Positions 1 to 5,754 are shown, counted from the stretch's first letter. The stretch is 6,349 nucleotides of DNA from Thermacetogenium sp. UBA4966 (GCA_002397275.1 DHAA01000052.1:1-6349), one strand, 5' to 3'. A program made the numbers and translations. The notes: generated by a model from the letters alone, not told the origin.

Positions 1-20
1 TTTCAACTGTCGAAAATAGA

Positions 21-50
21 ATTATATCATATTTACTTGTTTTTACAAGT
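21..50 (-). promoter_or_regulatory. Candidate leftward sigma-A promoter with overlapping dyad operator
   Basis: Read on the - strand, a perfect TATAAT (26-21) lies 16 bp from TTGTAA (48-43), which matches the -35 consensus at 4 of 6 positions. A 6-bp inverted repeat with a 4-nt spacer, ACTTGT-N4-ACAAGT (35-50), covers the -35 box, as a repressor site would. Transcription would start near position 14 and leave the window to the left, implying a divergent gene outside the window. The two boxes and the dyad are seen directly; promoter and operator function are inferred, and A/T-rich DNA gives such matches by chance. Confidence 0.4.
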
Positions 51-93
51 TGGGCCCGGCTGACAAAAAGGATTCTGTCGTGTCTCCAGCGAA

Positions 94-123
94 TTCCATC
101 CGAATGCTTATTTATGATATGAT
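94..123 (+). promoter_or_regulatory. Candidate extended -10 promoter for trkH-trkA
   Basis: TGATATGAT at 115-123 is an extended -10 element (TGn plus a 5/6 match to TATAAT). The best -35 with a usable spacer is the poor TTCCAT at 94-99, 18 bp upstream, but extended -10 promoters tolerate a weak -35. Transcription would start near 130, placing the hairpin at 128-152 at the very 5' end of the trkHA mRNA. This is the only plausible rightward promoter I see before trkH. The operon could also be read from a gene left of the window. Confidence 0.35.
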
Positions 124-127
124 CGGG

Positions 128-152
128 CCGACAGCCTTGTTCGGGCTGTCGG
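128..152 (+). terminator. GC-rich hairpin in trkH leader (terminator, attenuator or 5' stem)
   Basis: CCGACAGCC (128-136) pairs perfectly over 9 bp with GGCTGTCGG (144-152) around a 7-nt loop. It is followed by TTATT, a weak U-tract, so it could be the terminator of a gene to the left or an attenuator ahead of trkH. If transcription starts near 130 it would instead be a 5'-terminal stabilising stem. The sequence does not decide between these. No known riboswitch core is recognisable around it. Confidence 0.45.
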
Positions 153-213
153 TTATTCAAGAAAATGTTTAAGTGAGCGGACATTCTTACGAGTCCGGGG
201 GAGGTCCGAGGGA

Positions 214-1629
214 ATGAATATCCGTCTGGTGCTCAATCTGATGGGGAAGGCTCTGGTTTTACTGGGGCTGGCTATGCTTTTTCCGCTGTTCTGGGCTGTA
301 TTTGATCATGGCCCTGACCAAACGGCGTTTATTTATTCCATGATCATTACCTTGTTCAGCGGATTGCTGATCACGCTGGTGTCGCCCAAACAGGGTGAGA
401 TCCGCTACAGAGAAGGCTTTGCCGTAGTCACCATCGGGTGGCTTTTGATTTCTCTTTACGGCTGCTTGCCGTATCTGTTTTCAGGTGTGTGCACCAATTT
501 TATTGATGCCTTTTTTGAGACAATATCGGGGTTTACCACGACAGGGGCGAGTATTTTTGCAAATGTTGAAGCTCTCCCCAGAGGAATACTGTTCTGGCGC
601 TGCCTGACTCAATGGCTGGGCGGGATGGGGATCATTGTTTTCCTGGTTGCTTTGCTCTCGCACCTGGGAGTAGGCGCCAACCGGATTTTCCGGGCGGAAA
701 TCCCTGGCCTGACCTATAAAGTACTGCCCAGGATCAGTGAAACAGCCCAGGTTCTTTGGTTTACTTATCTGCTGATGACAGTTATTGAAACGGGAATATT
801 ATGCTTGTTGGGGATGCCGTTATTTGACTCGCTTTGCCATACCTTCGGCTCTATGGCCACCGGCGGTTTCAATATCAAAAATGCAAGCGTCGGTCATTAT
901 GGACAGGCGTCGATTCAGTGGGTGATCACCCTCTTCACGTTTTTGGCCGGCGCTAATTTTGCTCTTTACTACCTTTCTTTTCGTCAGCGCAGTTTAAAGG
1001 TTTTTTGGAGGAATGAAGAGTTCCGTTTTTATTTTATAGTAGTCCTGCTGGCTGTTGTGGTAGCGGTTCTCAATAATCTTTCTCTTTTTGGCAGTGTGGA
1101 GGAACTTTTCAGGGTTTCTGCGTTTCAGGTGGTGTCCATCGTGACGACGACAGGTTATACTAATACTGATTTCAACCGGTGGCCGTACATGTCGCAGGCG
1201 CTCTTGCTCGTATTGATGTTTATCGGGGGATGTTCGGGATCCACCAGCGGGTCCATCAAGGCCGGCAGGATCTTGATCTTGCTGAAGCAGACAGTATTGG
1301 AGATTAAAAAGCTCATTCACCCCAGGGCTGTCTTTTCTCTGAAGATAGGCGGCAAACAGGTATCCAAAGAAACTGTTAGCAATGTGACGCAATTTTTCTT
1401 TTTGTATGTTAGTATTGTAGTTGTTTCCAGCGTTGCCCTGACCGGCATGGGCTTAGATATGATGACTGCCTTTGATTATGTTGCCGCTTCATTTGGTAAT
1501 TTGGGTCTTGCCGGAGATTTTTCCGTGCTTCCCGGCGCCGGCAAATTGTTGCTGGGTTTTCTTATGCTGCTGGGCCGTCTGGAGATATACACCGTAATTG
1601 TTATGTTTGCGCCAAGTTTCTGGAAGTAG
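214..1629 (+). CDS. trkH: TrkH family potassium uptake protein
   Basis: Integral membrane, K+-translocating subunit of a Trk/Ktr-type potassium transporter. It works with the TrkA regulator encoded next door. At 471 aa it matches the usual TrkH size (about 450-485 aa). The fold is four membrane-pore-membrane repeats, and each filter region with its conserved glycine is visible: TTTGAS (108-113), ATGGF (215-219), TTTGY (311-315) and FGNLGL (427-432). The family's GGCSGSTSGSIK loop (338-349) and the C-terminal GRLEI...FAPSFW (about 454-470) are present, so the gene looks intact. The ATG is chosen because GGAGGT at 200-205 lies 8 nt upstream and the N-terminus runs straight into the first hydrophobic segment. 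A small hairpin, CGGAC (178-182) with GTCCG (193-197), abuts this ribosome binding site. trkA follows after 48 nt, so co-transcription is likely. Whether it is TrkH or the related KtrB cannot be fully separated by eye; the two-lobe partner TrkA favours TrkH. Confidence 0.95.
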   Translation: MNIRLVLNLMGKALVLLGLAMLFPLFWAVFDHGPDQTAFIYSMIITLFSGLLITLVSPKQGEIRYREGFAVVTIGWLLISLYGCLPYLFSGVCTNFIDAFFETISGFTTTGASIFANVEALPRGILFWRCLTQWLGGMGIIVFLVALLSHLGVGANRIFRAEIPGLTYKVLPRISETAQVLWFTYLLMTVIETGILCLLGMPLFDSLCHTFGSMATGGFNIKNASVGHYGQASIQWVITLFTFLAGANFALYYLSFRQRSLKVFWRNEEFRFYFIVVLLAVVVAVLNNLSLFGSVEELFRVSAFQVVSIVTTTGYTNTDFNRWPYMSQALLLVLMFIGGCSGSTSGSIKAGRILILLKQTVLEIKKLIHPRAVFSLKIGGKQVSKETVSNVTQFFFLYVSIVVVSSVALTGMGLDMMTAFDYVAASFGNLGLAGDFSVLPGAGKLLLGFLMLLGRLEIYTVIVMFAPSFWK

Positions 1630-1662
1630 GCGGGATGCGGAGTTCTTTGGTTTTAAAAAGGC

Positions 1663-1668
1663 AAGGAG
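1663..1668 (+). promoter_or_regulatory. trkA ribosome binding site (decides the start)
   Basis: AAGGAG ends at 1668. An in-frame ATG begins directly after it at 1669, too close for initiation. The next in-frame ATG at 1678 has a 9-nt spacer and gives an N-terminus (MRIVIVGAGKVG) that starts exactly at the first Rossmann strand, as in other TrkA proteins. Confidence 0.75.
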
Positions 1669-1677
1669 ATGCATGAG

Positions 1678-3024
1678 ATGAGGATCGTTATTGTCGGGGC
1701 GGGTAAGGTTGGCTTCAGCATAGCGCAAATGCTCTCTAAGGAAGACCACGATGTGGTGATCATCGAAAAGAATGAACAGCGCCTGCAGATCGTCGATGAT
1801 CACCTTGATATTCAAACCATCTGCGGCAGCGGGGCGGACTGCGGTATTCTGGAAGAGGCGGGTATTCGGGAGTCAAGGCTGTTTATCGCTGTTACGGAGA
1901 CAGATGAGGTGAATATGGTGTCCTGCGCCCTGGCCAAACAGTATGGCGTGCCCAAAACGGTCGCCAGGATCAGGAACCCCGAGTATGCGCAGGATGATCG
2001 GCGTGTCTCTCTTTCTAAAATAGGGGTTGATCTGGTCATCAACCCGGAGAGGGTTACCGCCATGGAAATCGTTAAGCTGCTGGAGCACCCGGAGGCCAGC
2101 GAAATCGAATACTTCGCCAACGGTCAGGGGCAGATGGCCGAGTTGAAAATTGAAGAAGGGTTCCCGATGGGTGGACAGAAACTTCACCAGTATGATTCTA
2201 CCGGGCAGTTTCTGATAGTGGCCGTTATCCGGCACGGGCGGTTGATTATACCGAGCGGGGATGACGTTATTCAACCCGGGGATCACGTGTTCATTATAGC
2301 GCGCACCAAGGATATGCGGCGGACGGAAAATCTCTTTCTAACTAAAAGGCTGCCGGCAATCGAGTATGTGGTTATTCTGGGAGGGGATTTGATCGGTTAT
2401 TATCTGGCCAGGGAGTTGGAGAGAAAAAAGTATGTAGTGAAGGTGATCGAAAAGGACAGGAAAAAGTGTAAGGACTGCAACAGCCGGCTGCAGCAGACCC
2501 TGGTGATCAACGGAGATGGAACAGATATCGATCTGCTGATGGAAGAGAACGTTGGCCAGGCCGATGCTTTGGTGGCGGTTACAGATGACGATAAACTCAA
2601 TCTGCTGGTTTGTCTGATCGCCAAGGAGTTAGGGGCTAAAAAGACTTTTGTCCAGATTCGCCGTTCGGACCTGATTCCTTTGATCGATCATGTCAATGTA
2701 GACAAAGTGATCAGCCCCAGGATGTTCACTGCCGGCGCCATCTTGCGCCTCATCAGACGGGGGGACGTCTCTTCAGTAACGCTGCTGGGCGACAGCGACG
2801 CAGAAATGATCGAACTGACCATTCCGGCAAAGGCCCCGGTTGTTAATAAGACGCTGAAAGCCATACCTTTGCCCAAGGGTACCCTGGTGGGTGCGATCAT
2901 GCGCGGAAAAGAGGTGATCATCCCCAGCGGCGACGACGTCATCCAGGTAGACGATAGGCTGACCCTGTTTACGGTTCCGAGGAATATTCCGAAAATCGGA
3001 CATTTCTTTGAACCCAAAAGGTGA
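1678..3024 (+). CDS. trkA: TrkA, NAD-binding RCK regulator of the Trk potassium transporter
   Basis: Peripheral cytoplasmic subunit that binds nicotinamide nucleotides (or ATP/ADP in relatives) and gates TrkH. The 448-aa protein is the full two-lobe form, each lobe being RCK_N plus RCK_C. Lobe 1 has the Rossmann glycine motif GAGKVG (7-12), the acidic residue ending strand 2 (E30), and an RCK_C domain at about 137-220. Lobe 2 has GGDLIG (235-240), E258, the NGDGTD segment (about 278-283) and an RCK_C domain at about 365-445. The near-identical IIPSGDDVIQ stretch appears in both RCK_C domains, showing the internal duplication. The start is set by AAGGAG at 1663-1668; the ATG at 1669 would add only three residues with no room for a ribosome binding site. 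It lies 48 nt after trkH on the same strand and forms an operon with it. No missing motif or frameshift is seen. Single-lobe KtrA/KtrC proteins are only about 220 aa, so this is not one of them. Confidence 0.95.
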   Translation: MRIVIVGAGKVGFSIAQMLSKEDHDVVIIEKNEQRLQIVDDHLDIQTICGSGADCGILEEAGIRESRLFIAVTETDEVNMVSCALAKQYGVPKTVARIRNPEYAQDDRRVSLSKIGVDLVINPERVTAMEIVKLLEHPEASEIEYFANGQGQMAELKIEEGFPMGGQKLHQYDSTGQFLIVAVIRHGRLIIPSGDDVIQPGDHVFIIARTKDMRRTENLFLTKRLPAIEYVVILGGDLIGYYLARELERKKYVVKVIEKDRKKCKDCNSRLQQTLVINGDGTDIDLLMEENVGQADALVAVTDDDKLNLLVCLIAKELGAKKTFVQIRRSDLIPLIDHVNVDKVISPRMFTAGAILRLIRRGDVSSVTLLGDSDAEMIELTIPAKAPVVNKTLKAIPLPKGTLVGAIMRGKEVIIPSGDDVIQVDDRLTLFTVPRNIPKIGHFFEPKR

Positions 3025-3040
3025 CCGAATCACGATCACG

Positions 3041-3080
3041 AAAAAAAGCGCGCGAAATCAAGCGGAAATCAAGCGCGCTT
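3041..3080 (-). terminator. Intrinsic terminator after trkA, best oriented for the - strand
   Basis: AAGCGCGC (3046-3053) pairs perfectly with GCGCGCTT (3073-3080) over 8 bp around a 19-nt loop. Read on the - strand the stem runs into seven consecutive T (3047-3041), a good intrinsic terminator. On the + strand the following CTTGACTTCTCTT is a poor U-tract, so it would stop trkA transcripts only weakly. The loop side holds an 11-bp tandem repeat, GAAATCAAGCG, at 3054-3064 and 3065-3075. Confidence 0.65.
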
Positions 3081-3088
3081 CTTGACTT

Positions 3089-3224
3089 CTCTTAAAAGAT
3101 TATGTAACATTTTAATATTAAGGGCTTCAGGTTGCCGCGTAAATATGCCCGTATATGAATCCTTTATAATGTTCAGGCACGGAATTTGCATTAATACTTA
3201 ATTATACAAAACAACGCGGCCCCC
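3089..3224. other. A/T-rich intergenic stretch with no supported gene
   Basis: Between the two terminator hairpins I see no convincing gene. A perfect TATAAT occurs on the + strand at 3165-3170 but lacks a -35 box or a TGn extension. A 40-codon - strand reading frame (3069-3191) has no ribosome binding site and runs into the terminator stem. The simplest reading is a shared 3' untranslated region of the converging trkA and small-gene transcripts. Confidence 0.5.
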
Positions 3225-3288
3225 GAAGCTGTCGGTTTACCTCCCAAATTCAGTAATAAACTAGCCGGCAGCTTCTTTTTTATTTTAT
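3225..3288 (+). terminator. Strong intrinsic terminator for the trkHA operon
   Basis: GAAGCTGTCGG (3225-3235) pairs with CCGGCAGCTTC (3265-3275): 11 bp with one G-U pair. The stem can continue with TTTA (3236-3239) and TAAA (3257-3260) past a CTAG bulge. It is followed by six T (3276-3281) and then ATTTTAT. The U-tract is on the + strand side only. It lies about 200 nt after the trkA stop with no other + strand gene between, so it probably ends the trkHA transcript. Confidence 0.75.
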
Positions 3289-3342
3289 CTAAGGATATCC
3301 TCTCTGTAACAAGGGCCGCTTCTTTATGTAATATTTTCACAG

Positions 3343-3380
3343 CATATGACCGTCCGGGTTTCGCGCCAGACGGTCATGTG
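3343..3380. terminator. Perfect hairpin just downstream of the small gene
   Basis: ATGACCGTC (3346-3354) pairs with GACGGTCAT (3369-3377), extended by three more pairs including one G-U (3343-3345 with 3378-3380). It begins about 32 nt after the stop codon of the small - strand gene. Neither side has a proper U-tract, so it may be a stabilising 3' stem or a weak terminator. The full stop for this transcript may be the hairpin at 3041-3080. Confidence 0.45.
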
Positions 3381-3412
3381 TTGGATAACATGTTTTAACC
3401 CCTTTTTAATCC

Positions 3413-3574
3413 TTATTCTCTTTCTCTCTTCTCTTTCATAATGTGGTCATAGAGAAGATACATTTCGTCATAGGGAAACTCGTATTCGATTTTTTTCTCC
3501 TTCGCCGGAACCGGCGTCAGCGTTGCTTTCGTCTCATTAACGTCTGCATATGTTTTTTTCAAAACGACTGCCAT
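3413..3574 (-). CDS. 53-aa small protein of unknown function, apparently sigma-54 controlled
   Basis: A short gene I do not recognise, well supported as real. The ATG at 3574 has AAGGAGGT (3590-3583) 8 nt upstream, near-perfect for a Shine-Dalgarno, and the frame runs uninterrupted to TAA. The protein begins MAVVLKKTYADVNE. A lysine/proline-rich hinge (TPVPAKEKK, 20-28) leads to an acidic, tyrosine-rich segment (IEYEFPYDEMYLLYD, 29-43), and it ends in a charged, probably helical tail (KEKRERE, 47-53). It has 5 tyrosines, 11 acidic residues and 10 Lys/Arg, no cysteine, no membrane segment and no signal peptide, so it should be cytosolic. Immediately upstream is a -24/-12 promoter (3634-3649), and two dyads further up look like activator sites, which suggests on-demand expression. 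No catalytic motif is visible. It could be a small regulator, adaptor or partner-binding protein; that is speculation. Confidence 0.8.
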   Translation of the reverse strand: MAVVLKKTYADVNETKATLTPVPAKEKKIEYEFPYDEMYLLYDHIMKEKRERE

Positions 3575-3582
3575 TATGATCG

Positions 3583-3605
3583 ACCTCCTTTGGCGGCCTG
3601 AGCCG
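3583..3605 (-). promoter_or_regulatory. Near-perfect RBS of the small gene with an adjoining mini-hairpin
   Basis: AAGGAGGT at 3590-3583 is 8 nt from the ATG and complements the 16S anti-Shine-Dalgarno almost fully. Directly upstream in the mRNA, CGGC-N4-GCCG (3605-3594) can form a 4-bp hairpin with a 4-nt loop that leaves the RBS exposed. The RBS is the main evidence that the short frame is translated. Confidence 0.8.
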
Positions 3606-3633
3606 TATGTAACTTATTTCACTTACAAATTAA

Positions 3634-3649
3634 TGCAAGAAGCATGCCA
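3634..3649 (-). promoter_or_regulatory. Sigma-54 (RpoN) -24/-12 promoter of the small gene
   Basis: On the - strand the sequence TGGCATGCTTCTTGCA fits the RpoN consensus TGGCAC-N5-TTGCA at every base but one (T for C at the sixth position). The invariant GG and GC are exactly 10 nt apart. Taking the GC at -13/-12, transcription would start near 3623, giving a leader of about 49 nt that contains the strong RBS. No good sigma-A -35/-10 pair is seen in the same stretch. Confidence 0.75.
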
Positions 3650-3659
3650 CTTCCTACGG

Positions 3660-3685
3660 AAAAATAAAAAAACAACATATTTTTT
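3660..3685. other. A/T-tract DNA just upstream of the sigma-54 promoter
   Basis: Runs of A5 (3660-3664), A7 (3666-3672) and T6 (3680-3685) lie between the -24 element and the upstream dyads. Such tracts are stiff or curved and could help DNA looping between an enhancer-bound activator and RpoN polymerase, in place of a dedicated IHF site. The tracts are seen; the role is inferred. Confidence 0.4.
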
Positions 3686-3686
3686 G

Positions 3687-3719
3687 AGCCGCTTGTTACA
3701 AATAGTACAAAGTTCGGCT
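3687..3719. other. Imperfect inverted repeat AGCCG/CGGCT
   Basis: AGCCG (3687-3691) and CGGCT (3715-3719) are inverted, and inside them CTTGT (3692-3696) faces ACAAAG (3707-3712), so an imperfect hairpin with small bulges can form. In - strand RNA it would be followed about 14 nt later by a U-rich stretch (opposite 3666-3672), so it may be a weak terminator for the peptide-binding protein gene. It could equally be another protein site for the small gene. Confidence 0.35.
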
Positions 3720-3761
3720 GCAGTAAACTCTAGGTAAAAACAGGTATTACTGTGGCCAACA

Positions 3762-3797
3762 TGCCGGATTATCGGCAAACCCGCCGCTATTTCGGCA
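3762..3797. promoter_or_regulatory. Tandem GCCG-N6-CGGC dyads: candidate activator (UAS) sites
   Basis: Two dyads share the same half-sites and the same 6-nt spacer. TGCCG-N6-CGGCA is at 3762-3777 (5 bp perfect). GCCG-N6-CGGC is at 3783-3796 (4 bp perfect), its outer pair (3782/3797) being mismatched. Their centres are 20 bp apart, about two helical turns. From the predicted sigma-54 start (near 3623) they lie at about -147 and -167, the usual distance for bacterial enhancer-binding proteins. Alternatively they form two small RNA hairpins in the 3' untranslated region of the peptide-binding protein gene, but neither is followed by a U-tract. Confidence 0.5.
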
Positions 3798-3873
3798 GAT
3801 TATGACGCGATAAAGGAAGTGGGAGGGGAGTAGGTGATGCGAATAATTTCTGCTCCTATATGCCCCGTAAATT

Positions 3874-5526
3874 TCATTGCTTGGCAGGGGCGGATTGTTC
3901 CTTTTGAGTTAAGTCCACATCAGCCCATTTGAATTCTTGATAGCTGCCGAAGGGAGGTGTGTAGACACCCTTTACCCAAGGCTTGTATATATTGACATTG
4001 ACATAGAAGTAGATAGGCGCCACAGGCATTTCGTCCATGAGGATCTTCTCCGCTTTATGCATGTTCTCCATGCGCCGCTGCTCGTCATTGCTGGCTTTCG
4101 CTTCTTCGATCAGTTTATTGTATTCTGCATTGCTCCAGAATGAGTCGTTGTTGCCGCCGTCCGTGACATGCATATCCATGTAGGTCATAGGATCGTTGTA
4201 GTCGGCTTGCCACCCGGCGCGAGCCACTATGAAGCTGCCCTCATTACGCTCATTAAGGTAAACTCCCCATTCTGCATTCCTCAGCTTGACATTGACCCCC
4301 AGGTTATCTTTCCACATCTGGCCGATGGCCTCGGCTATTTTCCGGTGTTCATCCATAGTGTTATATAAAATTTCAATCTCCGGCAGTCCCTTGCCGTCCG
4401 GGTAGCCGGCCTCAGCTAAAAGTTGTTTTGCTTTTTTCACATCATTGTCTTTGAAGTAATCCCCGCCGACAGAGCGAAAGTCCTTGTCAATGGTTACGTC
4501 TGAAAAACCGAAAGGAGTGAAGGCCATCGCCGGTTTCTGTTCCGCCCGGGTGATATTGTCGATGATCGCTCGGCGGTTGATGGCGTAAGTGAAGGCCTGA
4601 CGTACCTTTACATTGTCAAAGGGTGTTGCCTTGCAGTTGAAAATGTAGTAGTAACAGCCGGTTTGAGGGAAAGAGATAGCCTGGCCTTCTGCCAGCAGAT
4701 TCTTCGTATCTTTAACCGGAACAGCTTCAGCGATATCGATTTGATTGCTTTCAAACATGCTCAGTTGAGTGCTTTCATCTTCTACAAAGGTCATGATCAG
4801 TTTATCCAGATTAATGTTTTTAGCGTCCCAATAGTTTTCGTTCTTGATCATTTCGATTTTTTCCCGGGCTTGAAAGGCAGTCATTTTGTAGGGGCCGTTG
4901 CCCACGATGGTATTGGGGCTGGCCGCCCAGTTCTTATCGGCTTCTACAGTATCTTTGTGCAGCGGAAAGAAATTGGCGAAAGCGGTAAGATCGAGAAAAT
5001 AAGGTGTCGGCGCTACCAGTTCGACTTCCAGAGTGTAATCGTCCGTCGCTTTTACCGCCACCTGATCGTCGCCGGCTTTGCCTGTGTTGTATTCTTTGCC
5101 GTTCTTGATATAAAAGCCCTGGTAAGCGTATTCTGCCGCTACCTCTTTGTTGAGCAGACGCTTCCAGGAGTACTCAAAGTTATGCGCGGTTACCTGGTCG
5201 CCGTTGCTCCACCTTGCGTCTTTCCTGATTGTAAATACATACTTCTTCCCATCCGCGGAGATGTCGACTTTTTCCGCTGTTGCCGGCTGCAATTTTTTGT
5301 TTTTGTCATAACGGTATAGACCCTCGAATAAAGCGTTTTGGATCGTGGCCTCAGATAACCCGGTGGACAGAGTGGGGTCGATGGTTTCAGGGCTGGCGCC
5401 CAAATTGTAGGTAATAACTTTTTCGGCCTTTGTGTCGGCTGTGTTGTTCCCGCCGCATCCGGATAGAATTAAGCTGAAAAGGAGGGTCAGAGCTAACAAA
5501 ACGACTAGAACTTTTTTGCTCGACAT
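3874..5526 (-). CDS. Family 5 peptide-binding lipoprotein (OppA/DppE-like ABC transporter substrate-binding protein)
   Basis: Extracytoplasmic lipoprotein that captures peptides (possibly another solute) and hands them to an ABC permease. Residues 1-23 form a lipoprotein signal with lipobox LSGC; Cys24 is the predicted lipidated residue, followed by a GGNN linker. The body is SBP_bac_5: ITYNLGASPETIDP (38-51) at the start, the family signature region around GKKYVFTIRKDARWSNGD (93-110), VGNGPYKM (208-215), VRQAFTYAINR (308-318) and GWQADYNDP (438-446) in the ligand-cleft half. At 550 aa it is full length for OppA-type proteins (about 540-560). The ATG at 5526 is firm because two in-frame TGA codons lie just upstream (beginning 6 and 9 nt before it). 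A G-run 10-15 nt upstream is a mediocre RBS. No permease or ATPase gene adjoins it, so it is an orphan that must share a transporter encoded elsewhere. A candidate promoter lies about 230 nt upstream. Substrate is not predictable beyond peptides. Confidence 0.93.
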   Translation of the reverse strand: MSSKKVLVVLLALTLLFSLILSGCGGNNTADTKAEKVITYNLGASPETIDPTLSTGLSEATIQNALFEGLYRYDKNKKLQPATAEKVDISADGKKYVFTIRKDARWSNGDQVTAHNFEYSWKRLLNKEVAAEYAYQGFYIKNGKEYNTGKAGDDQVAVKATDDYTLEVELVAPTPYFLDLTAFANFFPLHKDTVEADKNWAASPNTIVGNGPYKMTAFQAREKIEMIKNENYWDAKNINLDKLIMTFVEDESTQLSMFESNQIDIAEAVPVKDTKNLLAEGQAISFPQTGCYYYIFNCKATPFDNVKVRQAFTYAINRRAIIDNITRAEQKPAMAFTPFGFSDVTIDKDFRSVGGDYFKDNDVKKAKQLLAEAGYPDGKGLPEIEILYNTMDEHRKIAEAIGQMWKDNLGVNVKLRNAEWGVYLNERNEGSFIVARAGWQADYNDPMTYMDMHVTDGGNNDSFWSNAEYNKLIEEAKASNDEQRRMENMHKAEKILMDEMPVAPIYFYVNVNIYKPWVKGVYTPPFGSYQEFKWADVDLTQKEQSAPAKQ

Positions 5527-5647
5527 CGTTCATCATCCCCCATTTTTTTTAAAATATAATTATTTTATTTAAACTATTATTAGGCGAGGCGCTATTAAAT
5601 AGTTGACTAGTAGTTGCCTAGAACTCATTTAACTTTAACACTTAGAG

Positions 5648-5672
5648 ATAAAGAGGACAAAATCCTGTTTAT
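5648..5672 (-). other. Stem-loop in the leader of the peptide-binding protein gene
   Basis: ATAAA and AGGA (5648-5652, 5654-5657) pair with TCCT and TTTAT (5663-5666, 5668-5672): 9 bp with one G/G mismatch and a 5-nt loop. It would sit in the 5' untranslated RNA if transcription starts near 5748. No U-tract follows on either strand. Function unknown. Confidence 0.35.
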
Positions 5673-5754
5673 AAAAGAGATAAAATGTCGAATATTGCTT
5701 TATATTTCCTCAAAATGCCGTTTCTATATTATAATATTTTTTACTGCTATAGTA

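Noticed and set aside
1..213. c-di-AMP (ydaO) riboswitch upstream of trkH
   Set aside because: Expected from gene context, but the conserved core segments are not visible in this leader.
1669..1677. Upstream ATG giving TrkA three extra residues
   Set aside because: The AAGGAG ends immediately before this ATG, leaving no spacer; the ATG at 1678 has 9 nt and begins at the first Rossmann strand.
3069..3191. 40-codon - strand frame between the two terminators
   Set aside because: No ribosome binding site precedes its ATG, composition looks random, and its stop lies within the terminator hairpin.
3165..3288. Possible + strand small RNA from TATAAT (3165-3170) to the terminator at 3225-3288
   Set aside because: There is no -35 box at 16-19 bp and no TGn extension; the terminator is better explained as the end of the trkHA transcript.
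3720..3840. Purine-rich + strand segment resembling a riboswitch leader (cobalamin type)
   Set aside because: No B12-box or other conserved riboswitch core could be found, and no real gene follows on the + strand.
3837..3932. 31-codon + strand frame with a G-rich RBS-like sequence (3821-3830)
   Set aside because: It overlaps the 3' end of the peptide-binding gene in antisense and has no promoter or recognisable content. The RBS-like match is real, so it is a weak rejection.
4663..5319. 218-codon + strand open frame
   Set aside because: It lies fully antisense within the peptide-binding gene, has no RBS, and is a shadow of that gene's codon pattern.
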